Below, piece by piece: positions 22,430 through 33,319 of a stretch of 64,000 bases of DNA. Where the stretch lies: assembly GCA_016584305.1 (NCBI GenBank), contig JACEEZ010012749.1, positions 105,001-169,000 on the forward strand, written 5' to 3'. Made by a program: the position numbers and the translations under genes. Under the pieces are notes generated by a model, which had not been told where the DNA came from, did no database searches, and was given only the letters and a program-made list of their open reading frames with translations. Numbering within the stretch: the stretch's first letter is position 1; each line of letters opens with the position of its first letter. The DNA comes from Chionoecetes opilio. Lineage: Eukaryota; Arthropoda; Malacostraca; Decapoda; Majidae.

Positions 22430-23146
22430 GTATGTAGAACTGTGCCACCTCTACATAGTGTGATCACATTATACAAGCATTCGATAAATGAGAATCTGAT
22501 GAGACGAGATTCACAAATCTGCACCCTTCTTTGCTGTGCGAGTAATTTTTTTCTTCTGTAATACAAATATTTTGTATGGCAATACCTCCCTTTTTATTTT
22601 CCATTAACTTTTTGCCTATTTAAGCTTAGATAATTTGATAAAGCAGTACCGGTATCTTTCCTATGATATTTGCATGATCAGAAAAGCACATTTTTACTTA
22701 GTTGTCTTATTTTTCAACTTTTGGAGTGCATTAAAAGTTAATGGAAGTCTGTATATATTGTGATTGCCTTGTCAGTCGCTTAGGTCACTCATCCAACCAG
22801 AGGCGCAAGGGTTATCCTTAAAAAATGAAGAAAATACTGTACAGTTTATCTATAGCCACATGAAGGTCTTCATGAAGATGAGGATGAGCAAATTATAGTC
22901 TGAGTATCATTGCCGGCTTATTCTCCACAACAAAATTTAGAGTTGGCAACACTTAATTGTAGTGATACATTCCAGAGGATCTTCAGACTAATAACCTTAA
23001 TGTCAGTCATTGCTTTACAATTAGGGAAGCAATCCTCAAGAAGAAGCTTCCATACCCTGTTTGACTGAATTCAAACATCAAAGCATTACATTTCTTGATG
23101 ATCATATTTAGAGCACTTCATTAGCATGTTTTTATTCGCACGAGTG

Positions 23147-23276
<130 letters not shown>

Positions 23277-24337
23277 CAGGCACACCCTCGGTTTTCGAAC
23301 ATAATTAGTTCCCAAAAGTTGTTCTAAAACCGAAACAAAATTTTCAATAAAAAACTATATAAAATGGATTAATCCATTCCTGACCCCCAAAATAGACTTT
23401 TTTTTTTTTTTTTTTTTTTTTTACCTTTTTAGCTGTATTTCATGCATAAAAATGCTTATAAATGCAATGTAATATTATATTATAACATACCATTTGAATA
23501 AAGAATAAAGTTATAGCTTTAATAGTTAATAGATAGTATTCACTGATGTCACAACATCCGGGTATTGGTTGGAGGAAAGACATGTAAACACAGCTGTTAT
23601 CTGACAGTCCTGCAGCCAAACGCCTCATCTCTCGAGTCAGCCGCTCCACCTGGAACAACACGCTCGACGATGCCCTCCGCATCACCTCCATGGGCCCATA
23701 CCGCAGTGACTCTTCGCCCCAGCCGTGGATAAGGAAAAAGTCCCGCGTCCTGGATGTCACCCTCACTCGCCTCCGCCTGGCACACACGACACTCCACGGT
23801 TCACCTTCACCGCCTCCGTCTGTCCCCTGACCCTCACTGCCCCTGGTGTAGGAATGTTCCGGAGACTATTGAACACTTTCTGCTGCAGTGTCCGCGCTTC
23901 CACTCACACCGTGTAGTGCTACACTCTCAACTACTCGCCCTGAATGTCACCACCTTTGACCTGCCCACCCAGTTGGCAGCGGTGTTTACAAGTCTGAGCC
24001 TCCAATATGGCATCGTGTGAATACTATCTATTAGTTTAATATAGTTTAAAGCTAACTTATAGCTTAAAGCTTTTCGCCTTTACGCTTTCACTAGCTTTCT
24101 TAGGTCCCATGGTGGCTTATGGAATTAAAAAGAAAAAATAATGCACAACACAAGAAAAATTGTCAAAATCAAAGAACAGTTCGGAGCGGAGGTTCTCTGA
24201 GTAAGGGCTGCAGCGTGACTGACGCGTGTTCGGCAATTGAGTTATCGTACGGCAACCGGTGCAATTATGAGTTTGAAAATCTGTTAGTGAACCGATCTGT
24301 TCAAAAAGCGAGACGTTCGAAACCCGAGATTTGACTG
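23277..24337. mobile_element. Tigger H element carrying a LINE fragment
   Basis: CAGGCACACCCTCGGTTTTC and the complement of GAAACCCGAGATTTGACTG form inverted ends bordered by TA. Inner words TTCGAAC and AAACCGA repeat near the ends. A T-run lies at 23399-23422. The LINE piece (about 23596-24020) is flanked by an inverted 16-bp pair, TGAATACTATCTATTA, near 23530 and 24020. Confidence 0.7.
23596..24020 (+). pseudogene. LINE C-terminal fragment with zinc-knuckle-like motif
   Basis: Two overlapping frames, shifted near 23790, encode SSPQPWIRKKSRVLDVTLTR and then PHCPWCRNVPETIEHFLLQC, a C-x2-C-x9-H-x4-C arrangement. The downstream frame runs to a stop at 24020. Such a motif after an RNase H domain is typical of I- and Jockey-group LINEs. 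The fuller copy at 37087-37830 carries RNase H. No reverse transcriptase remains here. Confidence 0.75.
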
Positions 24338-24349
24338 TATATATATATA

Positions 24350-25385
24350 TAGTCAACCCTCGATTTAACGGACTAAAAGGGGGGATAAGTGGTCCGTTAA
24401 AGCCGATTTTCCGTTAGAGCGAGGGTATTTTCCCAAGGGTGTGAAAATATAGGAGAAACACAGGAAAAATTGTGAAATAATCACAAACACAACCAGACCG
24501 TGTAGGTATGTGTAGACATATAATCGCATTTGAATGGCTATTATTCATACATATGAGTAAAGATATGAAATTACAAGAAGGCGCTCATCCACGCCTGGCA
24601 GCGTGGCCGCGGTAGCAGCAGCAGCATCATGAGACATTATAATCACCCGAAAATGAGATAAAATGGAAGAAAAAGTCTCCCGTAAAGTGATGAGTTATCC
24701 CTAAAACGTTGGTGTTTCCTCTCACCGTCTGGCTAGTGAAAGGTAAATATATGATCACAACTAAAAGAAAAAAGGAAAAGAAAGAAAACTAAAGAAAGGG
24801 CTACAGAGTGGCAAAGAAGGAGATATGTGTCAAGCTCGAGCTCGAGCTTGACAGACCTAAAAGCGATCCTAAAGCAATAGAGGTCACAAGAAGAAGAACA
24901 ACAACAACAAGCCAGACACAGGCCGTGGCTGTCAAAGGTATTGCTTATTATCATGACTATTGCTCATTATTATATATATTATATGGTTGTGATGAGCTGT
25001 TCTATACACATGTCATTATTTAGGTCAGTGTAGCACCGTGTGTCACCATAAATAAGGGTGATTTAAGGTTTTGAGGTGACAGAGAGACAGCCTTGCAGCG
25101 ACCACGCCATAACACTAATAATCACTATTTTAAACAATACACACCTTCTACCACTAAATCACTAGCAACTCAGGCTCCTTCCTTATATATCTTAATATGT
25201 GGTACATCAAAACTCCTTAAAACCCAAGCATTCCAAAGTAAAATAAGAAAATGATAAATTATGTTGAGTTGACAATTCGAGCGGGGATAAGCGGTCTGGC
25301 ATGCCATTCTTGCTCGCAAATTTGTCACGCAAATGGAGTCCGTTAAACCTGAAGTCCGTTAAACCTAGGTCCATTAAATACGCCT
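24350..25385. mobile_element. Tigger B copy 1
   Basis: Left end AGTCAACCCTCGATTTAACG (first C mutated) with inner GGTCCGTTAAAGCCGATTTT. The right part has tandem GTCCGTTAAACCT words at 25338-25375 but lacks a clean terminal repeat. Only five TA units separate it from Tigger H. No transposase frame. Confidence 0.65.
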
Positions 25386-25427
25386 ATAGACATTGAAAGC
25401 TGGGGTAGCCACACAACGCCAGTATTT

Positions 25428-25634
25428 CTATTTTTTCATTGTAAAAGCATAAAAAATACACTTACCAGTGAACGGGTAGAATGTGCTGGATTTGATATCA
25501 AACTCAGCACAAATAGCATGCATGGATGCACCTGCATCCATCCTTGCCAGCACTTTCACCTTTTCCTGCAGGCTCAGGCTCTTCAATTTCATTCCCTTCC
25601 TGCTAGAGACACCCTTGCGTGATGGAGCTGACAT
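25428..25634 (-). pseudogene. Tigger A transposase N-terminal remnant
   Basis: 68 codons: MSAPSRKGVSSRKGMKLKSL followed by SLQEKVKVLARMDAGASMHA and ICAEFDIKSSTFY. This is the basic leader and CENP-B/Psq-type DNA-binding helix-turn-helix of pogo/Tigger transposases. The catalytic DDE domain is absent. It faces a second copy at 26057 in the opposite orientation. Confidence 0.75.
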
Positions 25635-26056
25635 CTTGATATACAGTACTGTATGATGTAATCCCAAAACACGTAAAATAGGTGGCAAAGTAAAGCAAAG
25701 GTCGGGTACCAGCGTGTAGGCTGAGCCGTGTTTTTGTCGTCCAAGCACCGTTTTGGATTACGAATCCCAATCCAATAACACTTGCTGAAATGTGTGTTAT
25801 ACTACTTTGTGATATTGTTTGCAATGTTTTGCATTGATTATTATTTTGGCTCCTACCAAGCTTGTTGTGTTTTTGAAGCAGAAACCAATCCTTTTTCAAT
25901 TTTGACAAAAAACGGAATTCATATCCAAGACGGTGCTTGGACGACATAAACACAGCTCAGCAGCTGACAGCCTACACGCTGGTTCCCGACCTTTGCTTTA
26001 CTTTGCCACCTATATTACGTGTTTTGGGATTACTTCATACAGTACTGTATTTCAAG

Positions 26057-26203
26057 ATGTCAGCTCCATCACACAAGGGTGTCTCCAGCAGGAAGAGAAT
26101 GAAATTGAAGAGCCTGAGCCTGCAGGAAAGGGTCAAAAGGACAAAAACACGACTTTATGCGACTAAGGATATGCCGAGTGTAAGCAAAGAGATGCAGTTA
26201 TAA
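26057..26203 (+). pseudogene. Tigger A transposase N-terminal remnant, inverted partner
   Basis: 48 codons from MSAPSHKGVSSRKRMKLKSL to DMPSVSKEMQL. The HTH core is replaced after SLQERVK by unrelated codons, so this is a deletion derivative. It mirrors the remnant ending at 25634, with about 420 bp between the two ATGs. Confidence 0.7.
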
Positions 26204-26312
26204 CATCAATATGCCGAGATACATTATTTTTTGCCGACTTTCTGTTTACATGTTCACACAAGAGATTGTGAGGGCATGATATGCTGAGTGAAAACCATGA
26301 GATGCAGTTTAG

Positions 26313-26650
26313 GGGAGGCGGTAGCAGAGTGGTTAGCGTCACCTAGTGGCGTTCTCGAAGACCCGAGTTCGATCCCGAGTGAGACCCATAAATCCACTTG
26401 AAATCTTTCTGCACCATTGAGTGGCCTAAGAACACCCACATGCCCTGTCCATTAACTCTACCTTCGACTGCAATTGCATGGGAGGACACAGGGGGGCGGC
26501 ATGAGCCTCTAATTACAGGCGTCACTGTAAGAATTCTGCCTGTGCCACCACGGGCGAGGGCCAACCATCACAGCCCTCGAGTGAGCCTCCAGGGCCTACC
26601 ATCCCACCCCTGGAGCTCACTGCCTACATGCGCTATAGGCATAGATGTGA
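26313..26650 (+). mobile_element. tRNA-derived SINE within Tigger A (copy S1)
   Basis: GGGAGGCGGTAGCAGAGTGG (A-box-like) and GAGTTCGATCCCGAGTG (B-box-like) head a 340-bp unit that ends CGCTATAGGCATAGATGTGA plus an A-rich tail. It is inserted after GAGATGCAGTTT, the same Tigger A position as in the copies at 39062, 40737, 46838 and 50105. The Tigger right end TAGGGGTTTTACTG closes at about 26734. Confidence 0.8.
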
Positions 26651-26739
26651 AGAAAAAAAAACTTTTATTTGTTTGCCTTGCTGAGTTATATCAAATTCCG
26701 AGTTATACAGTGCTGCGTTATAGGGGTTTTACTGTATAT

Positions 26740-27310
26740 ATAAATGCAACTGACGAATACCAGCAAAGTATATAAGAAACATTTATGTTTACCACAGTGT
26801 GTTGATGCCTGAGGTACGACACTTTCTTCAGACTACCACACGTTCTTTATCCCAAGCACCCCCTCCTTCCCTTGGAAGCCACCCGTGCGATCGTACGTCT
26901 GGCAGCGTATCTTCTTGATACATTTTTCGGAGATTACTATATACATATGCTATGCCACTTGGAGCCGTAACTTTCTTGCAATCATACTTCACTTAACAAT
27001 AATACTGATGTACCTCATATTTATCACGTTCTTAATAATCATGTATAAGACATAAATATGTACTACAGATATTCATTCATATATACGAAGGTTGTGATTA
27101 ACATGGAGATTGAAGTGTATGTGATATGTATGTGAGTAATTCATGATACTATGAAAGTAACTTCATTACTGAGAGGGGCTCTTATGTGGAGTAAACGAAA
27201 AAAACGATTTACGAAATAATGAATAGTCACCCATGTTGCCCGCCCGAGAAAACTGAAAAAATTTAAATATATTAGTACATGGGACCTCTGGCCTCTGCGT
27301 CTATGGGCCT
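26740..27310. other. Intronic stretch without recognised features
   Basis: AT-rich sequence. No open frame, element end or RNA gene seen. Confidence 0.4.
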
Positions 27311-27315
27311 ATTGG

Positions 27316-27317
<2 letters not shown>

Positions 27318-27399
<82 letters not shown>
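27318..27399. repeat. (TA)n microsatellite
   Basis: About 40 TA units directly before the CAGGGAGGTCCC end of Tigger C copy 1. Confidence 0.97.
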
Positions 27400-27402
<3 letters not shown>

Positions 27403-27851
27403 GGAGGTCCCGAAGATATGAGCAGTTAGGTTCCACCTGGCATACTCGTAAAGCGAAATCTCGTATAACGAAACACATAACTAATGGTAAAATATAGGTT
27501 TGGTTCCAGGACCCCATCAATTAAAAAAAAAAAAAAAAACATGTTTTTCAAGCTAAAATAAACTCTAGCAAACACAACAAACGCACAGCGTCTATATTAC
27601 CCACACTGTACTACCTATTCTGTAGAAAAAGCATTCTGAAAGAGAAAATAGCACACAAAATAACATAACTGCACATTAATTAAACATAAAACATGCATAA
27701 CACTCGCAAGTGGTAATGTTGTGTGGGGAGACAGGAAGCTGGCATGTAGCCAGTTGAGTCCCTGTTTTCTCTCTCCGAGGCTCGAGAGAAAACAGGGGTG
27801 ACTGCGTTTGCAGGGATGACTGGGTTAGAGTTTTTCCTCCTCCCCTTGATC

Positions 27852-28828
27852 ACTTGAGCTCCCTTTACACATTCCATAATCGAACCACGAAAGCGCCAAC
27901 AATGCAGTGAGCAGCACCGTCATGGTCCTGGTTATGGGTCCATCGTGACCGATCGTGACGCGCTCAGCCGAGGCCACAAAAAGTTAGTGCATGCATTAAA
28001 AAATCGGGAAGCTCCCCGATTTTCGTACCCAACGCAGCGGTATCGTAAGTCTATCGTGACGCTATCGTTATCTATGTAGCAGCTTCGTGACACTATCATG
28101 ATCGTCGTATGTTTATCGTGACGATAAGAAATTGTTACGCGCTCCTTCATCCCTGCCTTCCCCCCCTTTTTTGTACCCCCTTCCGCCTTCCCCCCCTTTC
28201 TCATTCACCTCCACCCACCCCTGACTCCACTCCCCGTACTCCCACCACCATGTGATAACACTCCCCCTACTCCCACCACCACGTGATGACACTCTCCCCG
28301 TGACTCATTACCCACTACTCCAATCAGCACGTGGTAACATCCCCACCAACACCAACACCATGCCTTCTCCACCACCCCCCCATTTCCCCACCAACACCAA
28401 CACCCCCTTCTTTATTACAAGCCCCCTCCCCCGTTTCCCCCCATTCCCCATCACCAACACAACCCTGTTTCTCTCACCTTCATCTCTATAGTCCCCCTTC
28501 CTTCTCCATCACCATGGCAACCCCCACCCACGTGTGGGGCTAGCTCTTGACGCTATCGTGGTACGTTCATGACACCATCATGGCACTGTCGTGGTTATCG
28601 TAGCTCTATCGTGACGACAAAATGACCGTTTATTTACCATTCGTGACATAGTCTTACAGCTGTCATGACCGTGACCATCTTACGACCGTCATGACACATA
28701 TGTACAGGCAGCGTGATATTGTTGTGAGGCTATCGTGGTCTGCGTTTTTCGTGGTTAAATTTCACGATAGCGTCAATAATCAAATTGGTGGCGCTATAGT
28801 GGTTCGATTATGGAATGTGTGAAGGGAG
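27852..28828. repeat. Inverted-repeat element with TATCGTGAC iterations
   Basis: ACACATTCCATAATCGAACC near 27868 is mirrored by GGTTCGATTATGGAATGTGT near 28800. The match extends outward through AGCTCCCTT and inward through AGCGCCAACAAT with mismatches. Between the arms, variants of TATCGTGAC/CGTGACGCTATCG recur at 27940-28140 and 28545-28770, around a C-rich CCCCACCAACACC segment. No open frame of note. Origin unknown. Confidence 0.6.
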
Positions 28829-28970
28829 CTGAAGAGGAAAGATCCTCAGTGCTGCCGCGTGATACAATAGACTCGAGAGGGTAGGGTAGGTAAGGGACGA
28901 GGGAGGGGTGCGCAGACCTCTTCCACTGCCCACAAACTCGTCTCTGCGCATATGAATCATTGTACATCGT

Positions 28971-29070
28971 CCAGAGATGTGAATTTTTTAAGGCTATATT
29001 GTCGTACCAAGCCACCAGAATTATCATATTTTCAGATTGATTATCGTACAACCTTAGGTAAAATCATATA
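28971..29070. mobile_element. hAT end related to 2932-3889
   Basis: CAGAGATGTGAATTTTTTAA through GTCGTACCAAGCCACCAGAA and GATTATCGTACAACCTT matches the right end of the hAT at 2932-3889 in inverted orientation. The partner end is not seen. It sits inside Tigger C. Confidence 0.65.
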
Positions 29071-29276
29071 GTCAGTAAATGACTTAATAATTTTAATAAA
29101 TAACTTGTAATTTACTTTAGTAAATAACTTGGTAATTTTACTCACCCCAGTTTGAATGTCATAGCATTGGATTTTCGATCTCGTATATTGAAAATAGACC
29201 TTAATTTACACATCTCGTATCATCGGATTCTCGTATATCGAATGCTCGTATAACGGGACCTGCCTGTATATATATA

Positions 29277-30795
29277 TGCCAGACCGCTTATCGCCGCTTG
29301 AATTGTCAACTCAACTCAACATAATTTATTATTTTTTCATTTTATTTTGGAATGCTTGGGTTTTAAGGAGTTTTGATGTATCAGATATTAAGATATATAA
29401 GGAAGGAGCCTGTGTTGCTCGTGATTTAGTAGTAGAAGGTGTGTATTGTTTAAAATAGTGATTATTAGTGTTATGGCGTGGTCGCTGGAAGACTGTCTCC
29501 CTATCACCTCAACACCTTAAATCACCCTTATTTAAGGTGACACACGGTGCTACACTGACCTATATAGTGACACGTCTATAGAACAGCTCATCACAACCAT
29601 ATAATATATATAATAATGAGCAATAGTCATGATAATAAGCAATGCCTTTGACAGCCACGGCCTGTGTCTGGCTCGTTGTTGTTGGTCTTCTTCTTGTGAC
29701 CTCTTCTGCTTAGGATCGCTTTGTAGGTCTGTCAAGCTCGAGCTCGAACTTGACACATATCTCCTTCTTTGCCACTCTGTAGCCCTTTCTTTAGTTTTCT
29801 TTCTTTTCCTTTTTTCTTTTAGTTGTGATCATATATTTACCTTTCACTAGCCAGACGGTGAGAGGAAACACCAACGTTTTAGGGATAACTCATCACTTTA
29901 CGGGAGACTTTTTCTTCCATTTTATCTCATTTTGCGGTGATTATAATGTCTCATGATGCTGCTACTGCTGCCGGGGCTGCGCTGCCAGACGTGAATGAGT
30001 GCCTTGCCTTGCTTGTACTTTCATATCTTTACTTATATGTATGAATAATAGCCATTAAAATGCGATTATATGTCTACATTCACCTAGAATAATGATATTT
30101 CATAGCATACCAAGCAGTACTGAGCGAGCCTGAATACTTACTACCTCTCCTAATACCAGTCCCGAACAGTCGTGGGCGACTGTGCCAATTCCTGATGTAG
30201 CGCCAGTCACTGTTTACCTCCCAACAGAGCTACACGGTCTGGTTGTGTTTGTGATTATTTCTTATTTATTTCACAGCGTGTAGGAGTGTACCAAATCCAG
30301 CATGTAGCGCCAGTCACTGTTTACCTCCCAACATAGCTACACAGTCTGGTTGTGTTTGTGATTACTCATTTATTTCACAGCGTGTAGGAGCATACCAAAT
30401 CCAGCATGTAGCGCCAGTCACTGTTTACCTCCCAACATAGCTACACGGTCTGGTTGTGTTTGATTATTTATCATTTATTTCACAAACTTTCCTGTGTTTT
30501 TCCTATATTTTCACACCCTTGGGAAAATACCCTCGCTCTAACGGACAATAGCCCGTCAGGGTGGCAAGGTTGGTAGAGACGTGAGCTCGCAATGTGTAGC
30601 GTCCCTGCGCATTCGGTCAGCGGTTCGAGTCCGCCTAGTTCGTGCTGACGTGGCGGCGCTTTGTATAGTCAATAACCTTGTAGTTAGTACTTGCAAAGTG
30701 TCTAGATAGGATGAAAATCTTATCTTATCTCAAACGGACAATCGGCTTTAACGGACCACTTCTCCCCCTTTTAGTCCGTTAAATCAAGTGTTGAC

Positions 30796-30797
<2 letters not shown>
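29277..30797. mobile_element. Tigger B copy 2 with subterminal tandem repeats
   Basis: Begins inside the B family at CAGACCGCTTATCGCCGCTT and ends TTTAGTCCGTTAAATCAAGT plus GTTGACTA. Three copies of an approximately 105-bp unit (TGTAGCGCCAGTCACTGTTT onwards) start at 30196, 30303 and 30407. The same unit occurs in fewer copies in other B elements (about 38657, 39960, 54790 and 60900). A SINE is inserted at 30550. Confidence 0.7.
30550..30732 (+). mobile_element. tRNA-derived SINE with 10-bp duplication
   Basis: GCCCGTCAGGGTGGCAAGGT, TGGTAGAGACGTGAGC (A-box-like) and GCGGTTCGAGTCCGCC (B-box-like) form a tRNA-like head, followed by a 3' part ending in ATCTTATCTTATCTC. AACGGACAAT flanks both sides (30540-30549 and 30733-30742). 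It interrupts Tigger B. Different family from the SINE in Tigger A. Confidence 0.85.

Positions 30798-30799
<2 letters not shown>

Positions 30800-30879
<80 letters not shown>
30800..30879. repeat. (TA)n microsatellite
   Basis: About 40 TA units between two Tigger B ends that face each other. Confidence 0.97.
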
Positions 30880-30882
<3 letters not shown>

Positions 30883-31495
30883 CAAACCTTGATATAACGG
30901 ACCTCGATTTAACGGACTTCGGATTTAACGGACTCCATTCACGAGACAAATTTGCAGGCAAGAATGGCATATCAGACCGCTTATTGCCGCTGGAATCTTC
31001 AACTCGACATGATTTTTTTTGTTTTATTTTGGAATGCTTGGGTTTTAAGGAGTTTAATGTATCAGATATTAAGATATATAAGGTAGGAGCCTGTGTTGCT
31101 AGTGATTTAGTTGTAGAAGGTGTGTATGTGGGTTAAAATATTGAATATTAGTACGTATTACAATTTCTTGACTTTTTCTTGTGACCTCTTTCTCTTAAGT
31201 TTCGCTTCGTAGGTCCTCTCCTCTCCTCTCCTCTCCTCTCCTCTCCTCTCCTCTCCTCTCCTCTCCTCCTCCTCCTCCTCCTCCTCCTCCTCCTCCTCCT
31301 CCTCCTCCTCCTCCTCCTCCTCCTCCTCCTCCTCCTCCTCCGCCTCCTCCTCCTCCTCTAGTGTTAGCTGAAGCTTCTACCCCAGGAGACTGTACAGTGT
31401 CACACACACAGCTGTTCGTCTGCACTATTTGCACGTTGTAAACAAACATGGGCTCCGACACCCAGGCCAGGCACCCAGGCATTTCTCCACATTAG
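30880..31495. mobile_element. Tigger B copy 3 (partial)
   Basis: CAGCAAACCTTGATATAACG begins the element, followed by ACGGACTTCGGATTTAACGG. The segment through GGGCTCCGACACCCAGGCCA matches 56030-56470 of B copy 5 in inverted orientation. It ends where a Tigger C starts (31498). It contains an expanded CTC/TCC microsatellite. Confidence 0.65.
31216..31361. repeat. (CTCTC)n followed by (TCC)n
   Basis: About 50 bp of CCTCT pentamers and then about 95 bp of TCC trimers. The matching site in Tigger B copy 5 (56144-56167) has only a short GGAGA run, so the array grew after the copies separated. Gly and Arg-Glu open frames here are artefacts. Confidence 0.95.
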
Positions 31496-31497
31496 TA

Positions 31498-31670
31498 CAG
31501 GGAGGTCCCGTTATACGAGCATTCGATATACGAGAATCCGATGATATGAGATGTGTAAATTAGGGTCTATTTTCAATATACGAGATCGAAAATCCAATGC
31601 TACGACATTCAAACTGGGGTGAGTAAAATTACCAAGTTATTTACTAAAATTAGAAAGTCATTTACTGACT
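31498..31670. mobile_element. Tigger C copy 2a, left part
   Basis: CAGGGAGGTCCCGTTATACG begins a C element that runs to TCATTTACTGAC and is then interrupted at a TA by another C element (31672-32443). Sequence resumes at 32444 with TATGATTTTACCTAAGGTTG, the order found uninterrupted (inverted) in copy 1 near 29045-29085. Confidence 0.7.
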
Positions 31671-31671
31671 A

Positions 31672-32443
31672 CAGGGAGGTCCCGTTATACGAGCATTCGG
31701 TATATGAGAATCCGATGATACGAGATGTGTAAATTAGGGTCTATTTTCAATATACGAGATCGAAAATCCAATGATACGACATTCAACTGGGGTGAGTAAA
31801 ATTACCAAGTTCAAAATGCGCACCCTACCACTCCCAGGCTGAACAAAGGGGGATTTGGTTGACCCCAGTGAGGTCACCCCTAGCAAGCCGTGACCTGAAG
31901 GGTAATTAAGCATATGGTGCGGTCTGACATTTATGGGTAATTAGCAGGTATGCAGCCCAACCTTGGGACCGCAGTCAGGTCACCCCTAGCAAGGCGTGAC
32001 CTGAAGGGTAATTAAGCATATGGCGCGGCCTGACCTTTAGGGGTGATTAGCAGGTGTGGGGCCCTAACCTTGGAACCGCTACACTACCTTCTCTTGTATC
32101 ACGCGGCGTCCCCTACATTACAACGTCCTTTTTGCTTGTTGTGCATGTTTTATGTTTAGTTAATGTGCAGTTATGTTATTTTGTGTGCTATTTTCTCTTT
32201 CAGAATGCTTTTTCTACAGAATAGGTAGTACAGTGTGGGTAATATAGACGCTGTGTGTTTGTTGTGTTTGCTATAGTTTATTTTAGCTTGAAAAACATGT
32301 TGTTGTTTTTGTTTTTTTTAAATTGATGGGGTCCCGGAACCAAACCTATATTTTACTATTAGTTATGTGTTTCGTTATACGAGATTTCGCTTTACGAGTA
32401 TGCCAGGTGGAACCTAACTGCTCGTATCTTTGGGACCTCCCTG
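31672..32443. mobile_element. Tigger C copy 2b, inserted in copy 2a
   Basis: Complete short element: CAGGGAGGTCCCGTTATACG to GGGACCTCCCTG, bordered by TA on both sides. The centre is shared with copy 3 (54082-54624), including CTACAGAATAGGTAGTACAG. No coding frame. Confidence 0.75.
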
Positions 32444-32472
32444 TATATGATTTTACCTAAGGTTGTACGATA

Positions 32473-32616
32473 AGCCAGCGAGACATATTTCCGGGCAAGA
32501 ATGGCATGCCAGACTGCCTCACTCCGCCTTCTGTCCCCGTCATCTTAAACTAATTATCGTTTTATTTGGAATGCTTGCGTTTTAAGGAGTTTTAATGTAT
32601 CAGATAGTAAAATATA
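32473..32616. mobile_element. Tigger B copy 9, left of Tigger G
   Basis: GGGCAAGAATGGCATGCCAG through TTTAAGGAGTTTTAATGTAT is internal B-family sequence. It breaks at TA where element G begins and resumes at 35739 with AAGGAGCCTGTGTTGCTAGT. Confidence 0.65.
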
Positions 32617-32831
32617 TACCGTGTTTGCCGGCGCATAAGACGCACTTTTTTCCCTTAAAAAGGAATGAGAAGTTCACCCTGCGTCTAATGCGGCCATGTT
32701 AGCGCATGAGAGGTCGGGCAGAGAATGCAGAACAGCGACGGTATATTACTAAAGGGGTCTGGAGTTATCTGTGTTGAGCAGTAGTTCACTGAGCACAAAT
32801 TTGTAGCTGTGTTATCAACAGTAATGCATAA

Positions 32832-32934
32832 TACAGGAGAACCTCGTTTATCCGGCACCCACGGGGGGGAGAGCATACCGGATAACTCATTTTGCCGTTG
32901 TTTTGAGAGTTACTCTTATTGAATCGCCCAAAAT

Positions 32935-33000
<66 letters not shown>

Positions 33001-33319
33001 CCCATCAAAAGGAACCGGCCAAGGGCACAACAAAAATGGGTAACACAAAGCCCGCTTAGTTGCCAGTCCCTATAAAGAAGACAGTAAGAGAATAAAATAA
33101 AAAAGTGGGGTGAGCCAATTTAGTTCGGGAGGTGTCTTGTTACTCTTCTTTTGAAAAGATGTAAGTCATAGGAAAGTGGACAAATAGAAACAGGAAGAGA
33201 GTTCCAGAGTTTATCAGTAGAAAAAAAAAAAAAAAAAAAAAAAAAAGCCTGGGTCGATTAGTGCCGTTGTTTTGAGGCTGCCGTTGTTTTGAATGCTGGT
33301 TAAACGAGGTTCTCCTGTA
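32832..33319. mobile_element. Tigger F copy 1 with retroposon insert
   Basis: Ends CAGGAGAACCTCGTTTATCC and AAACGAGGTTCTCCTG are inverted and bordered by TA. Inner words GCCGTTGTTTTGA and CCGGATAAC match copy 2 (36941-37949). A poly-T run (about 32937-33000) and a poly-A run (about 33221-33246) enclose unrelated sequence containing GGAACCGGCCAAGGGCACAA, probably an inserted retroposon. Confidence 0.75.

Larger units (their letters stand above)
27400..29266. mobile_element. Tigger C copy 1
   Basis: Left end CAGGGAGGTCCCGAAGATAT with TACTCGTAAAGCGAAATCTC and ATAACGAAACACATAAC inside. Right end ATGCTCGTATAACGGGACCT followed by GCCTG. It holds a large inverted-repeat segment (27852-28828) and a hAT end (28971-29070). 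No transposase. Confidence 0.75.

Noticed and set aside
28252..28543. Pro-Thr-rich open frames
   Set aside because: A low-complexity C-rich segment inside an inverted-repeat element, with no start context or homology.
31195..31482. Gly-rich open frame
   Set aside because: Translation of (TCC)n on the minus strand.
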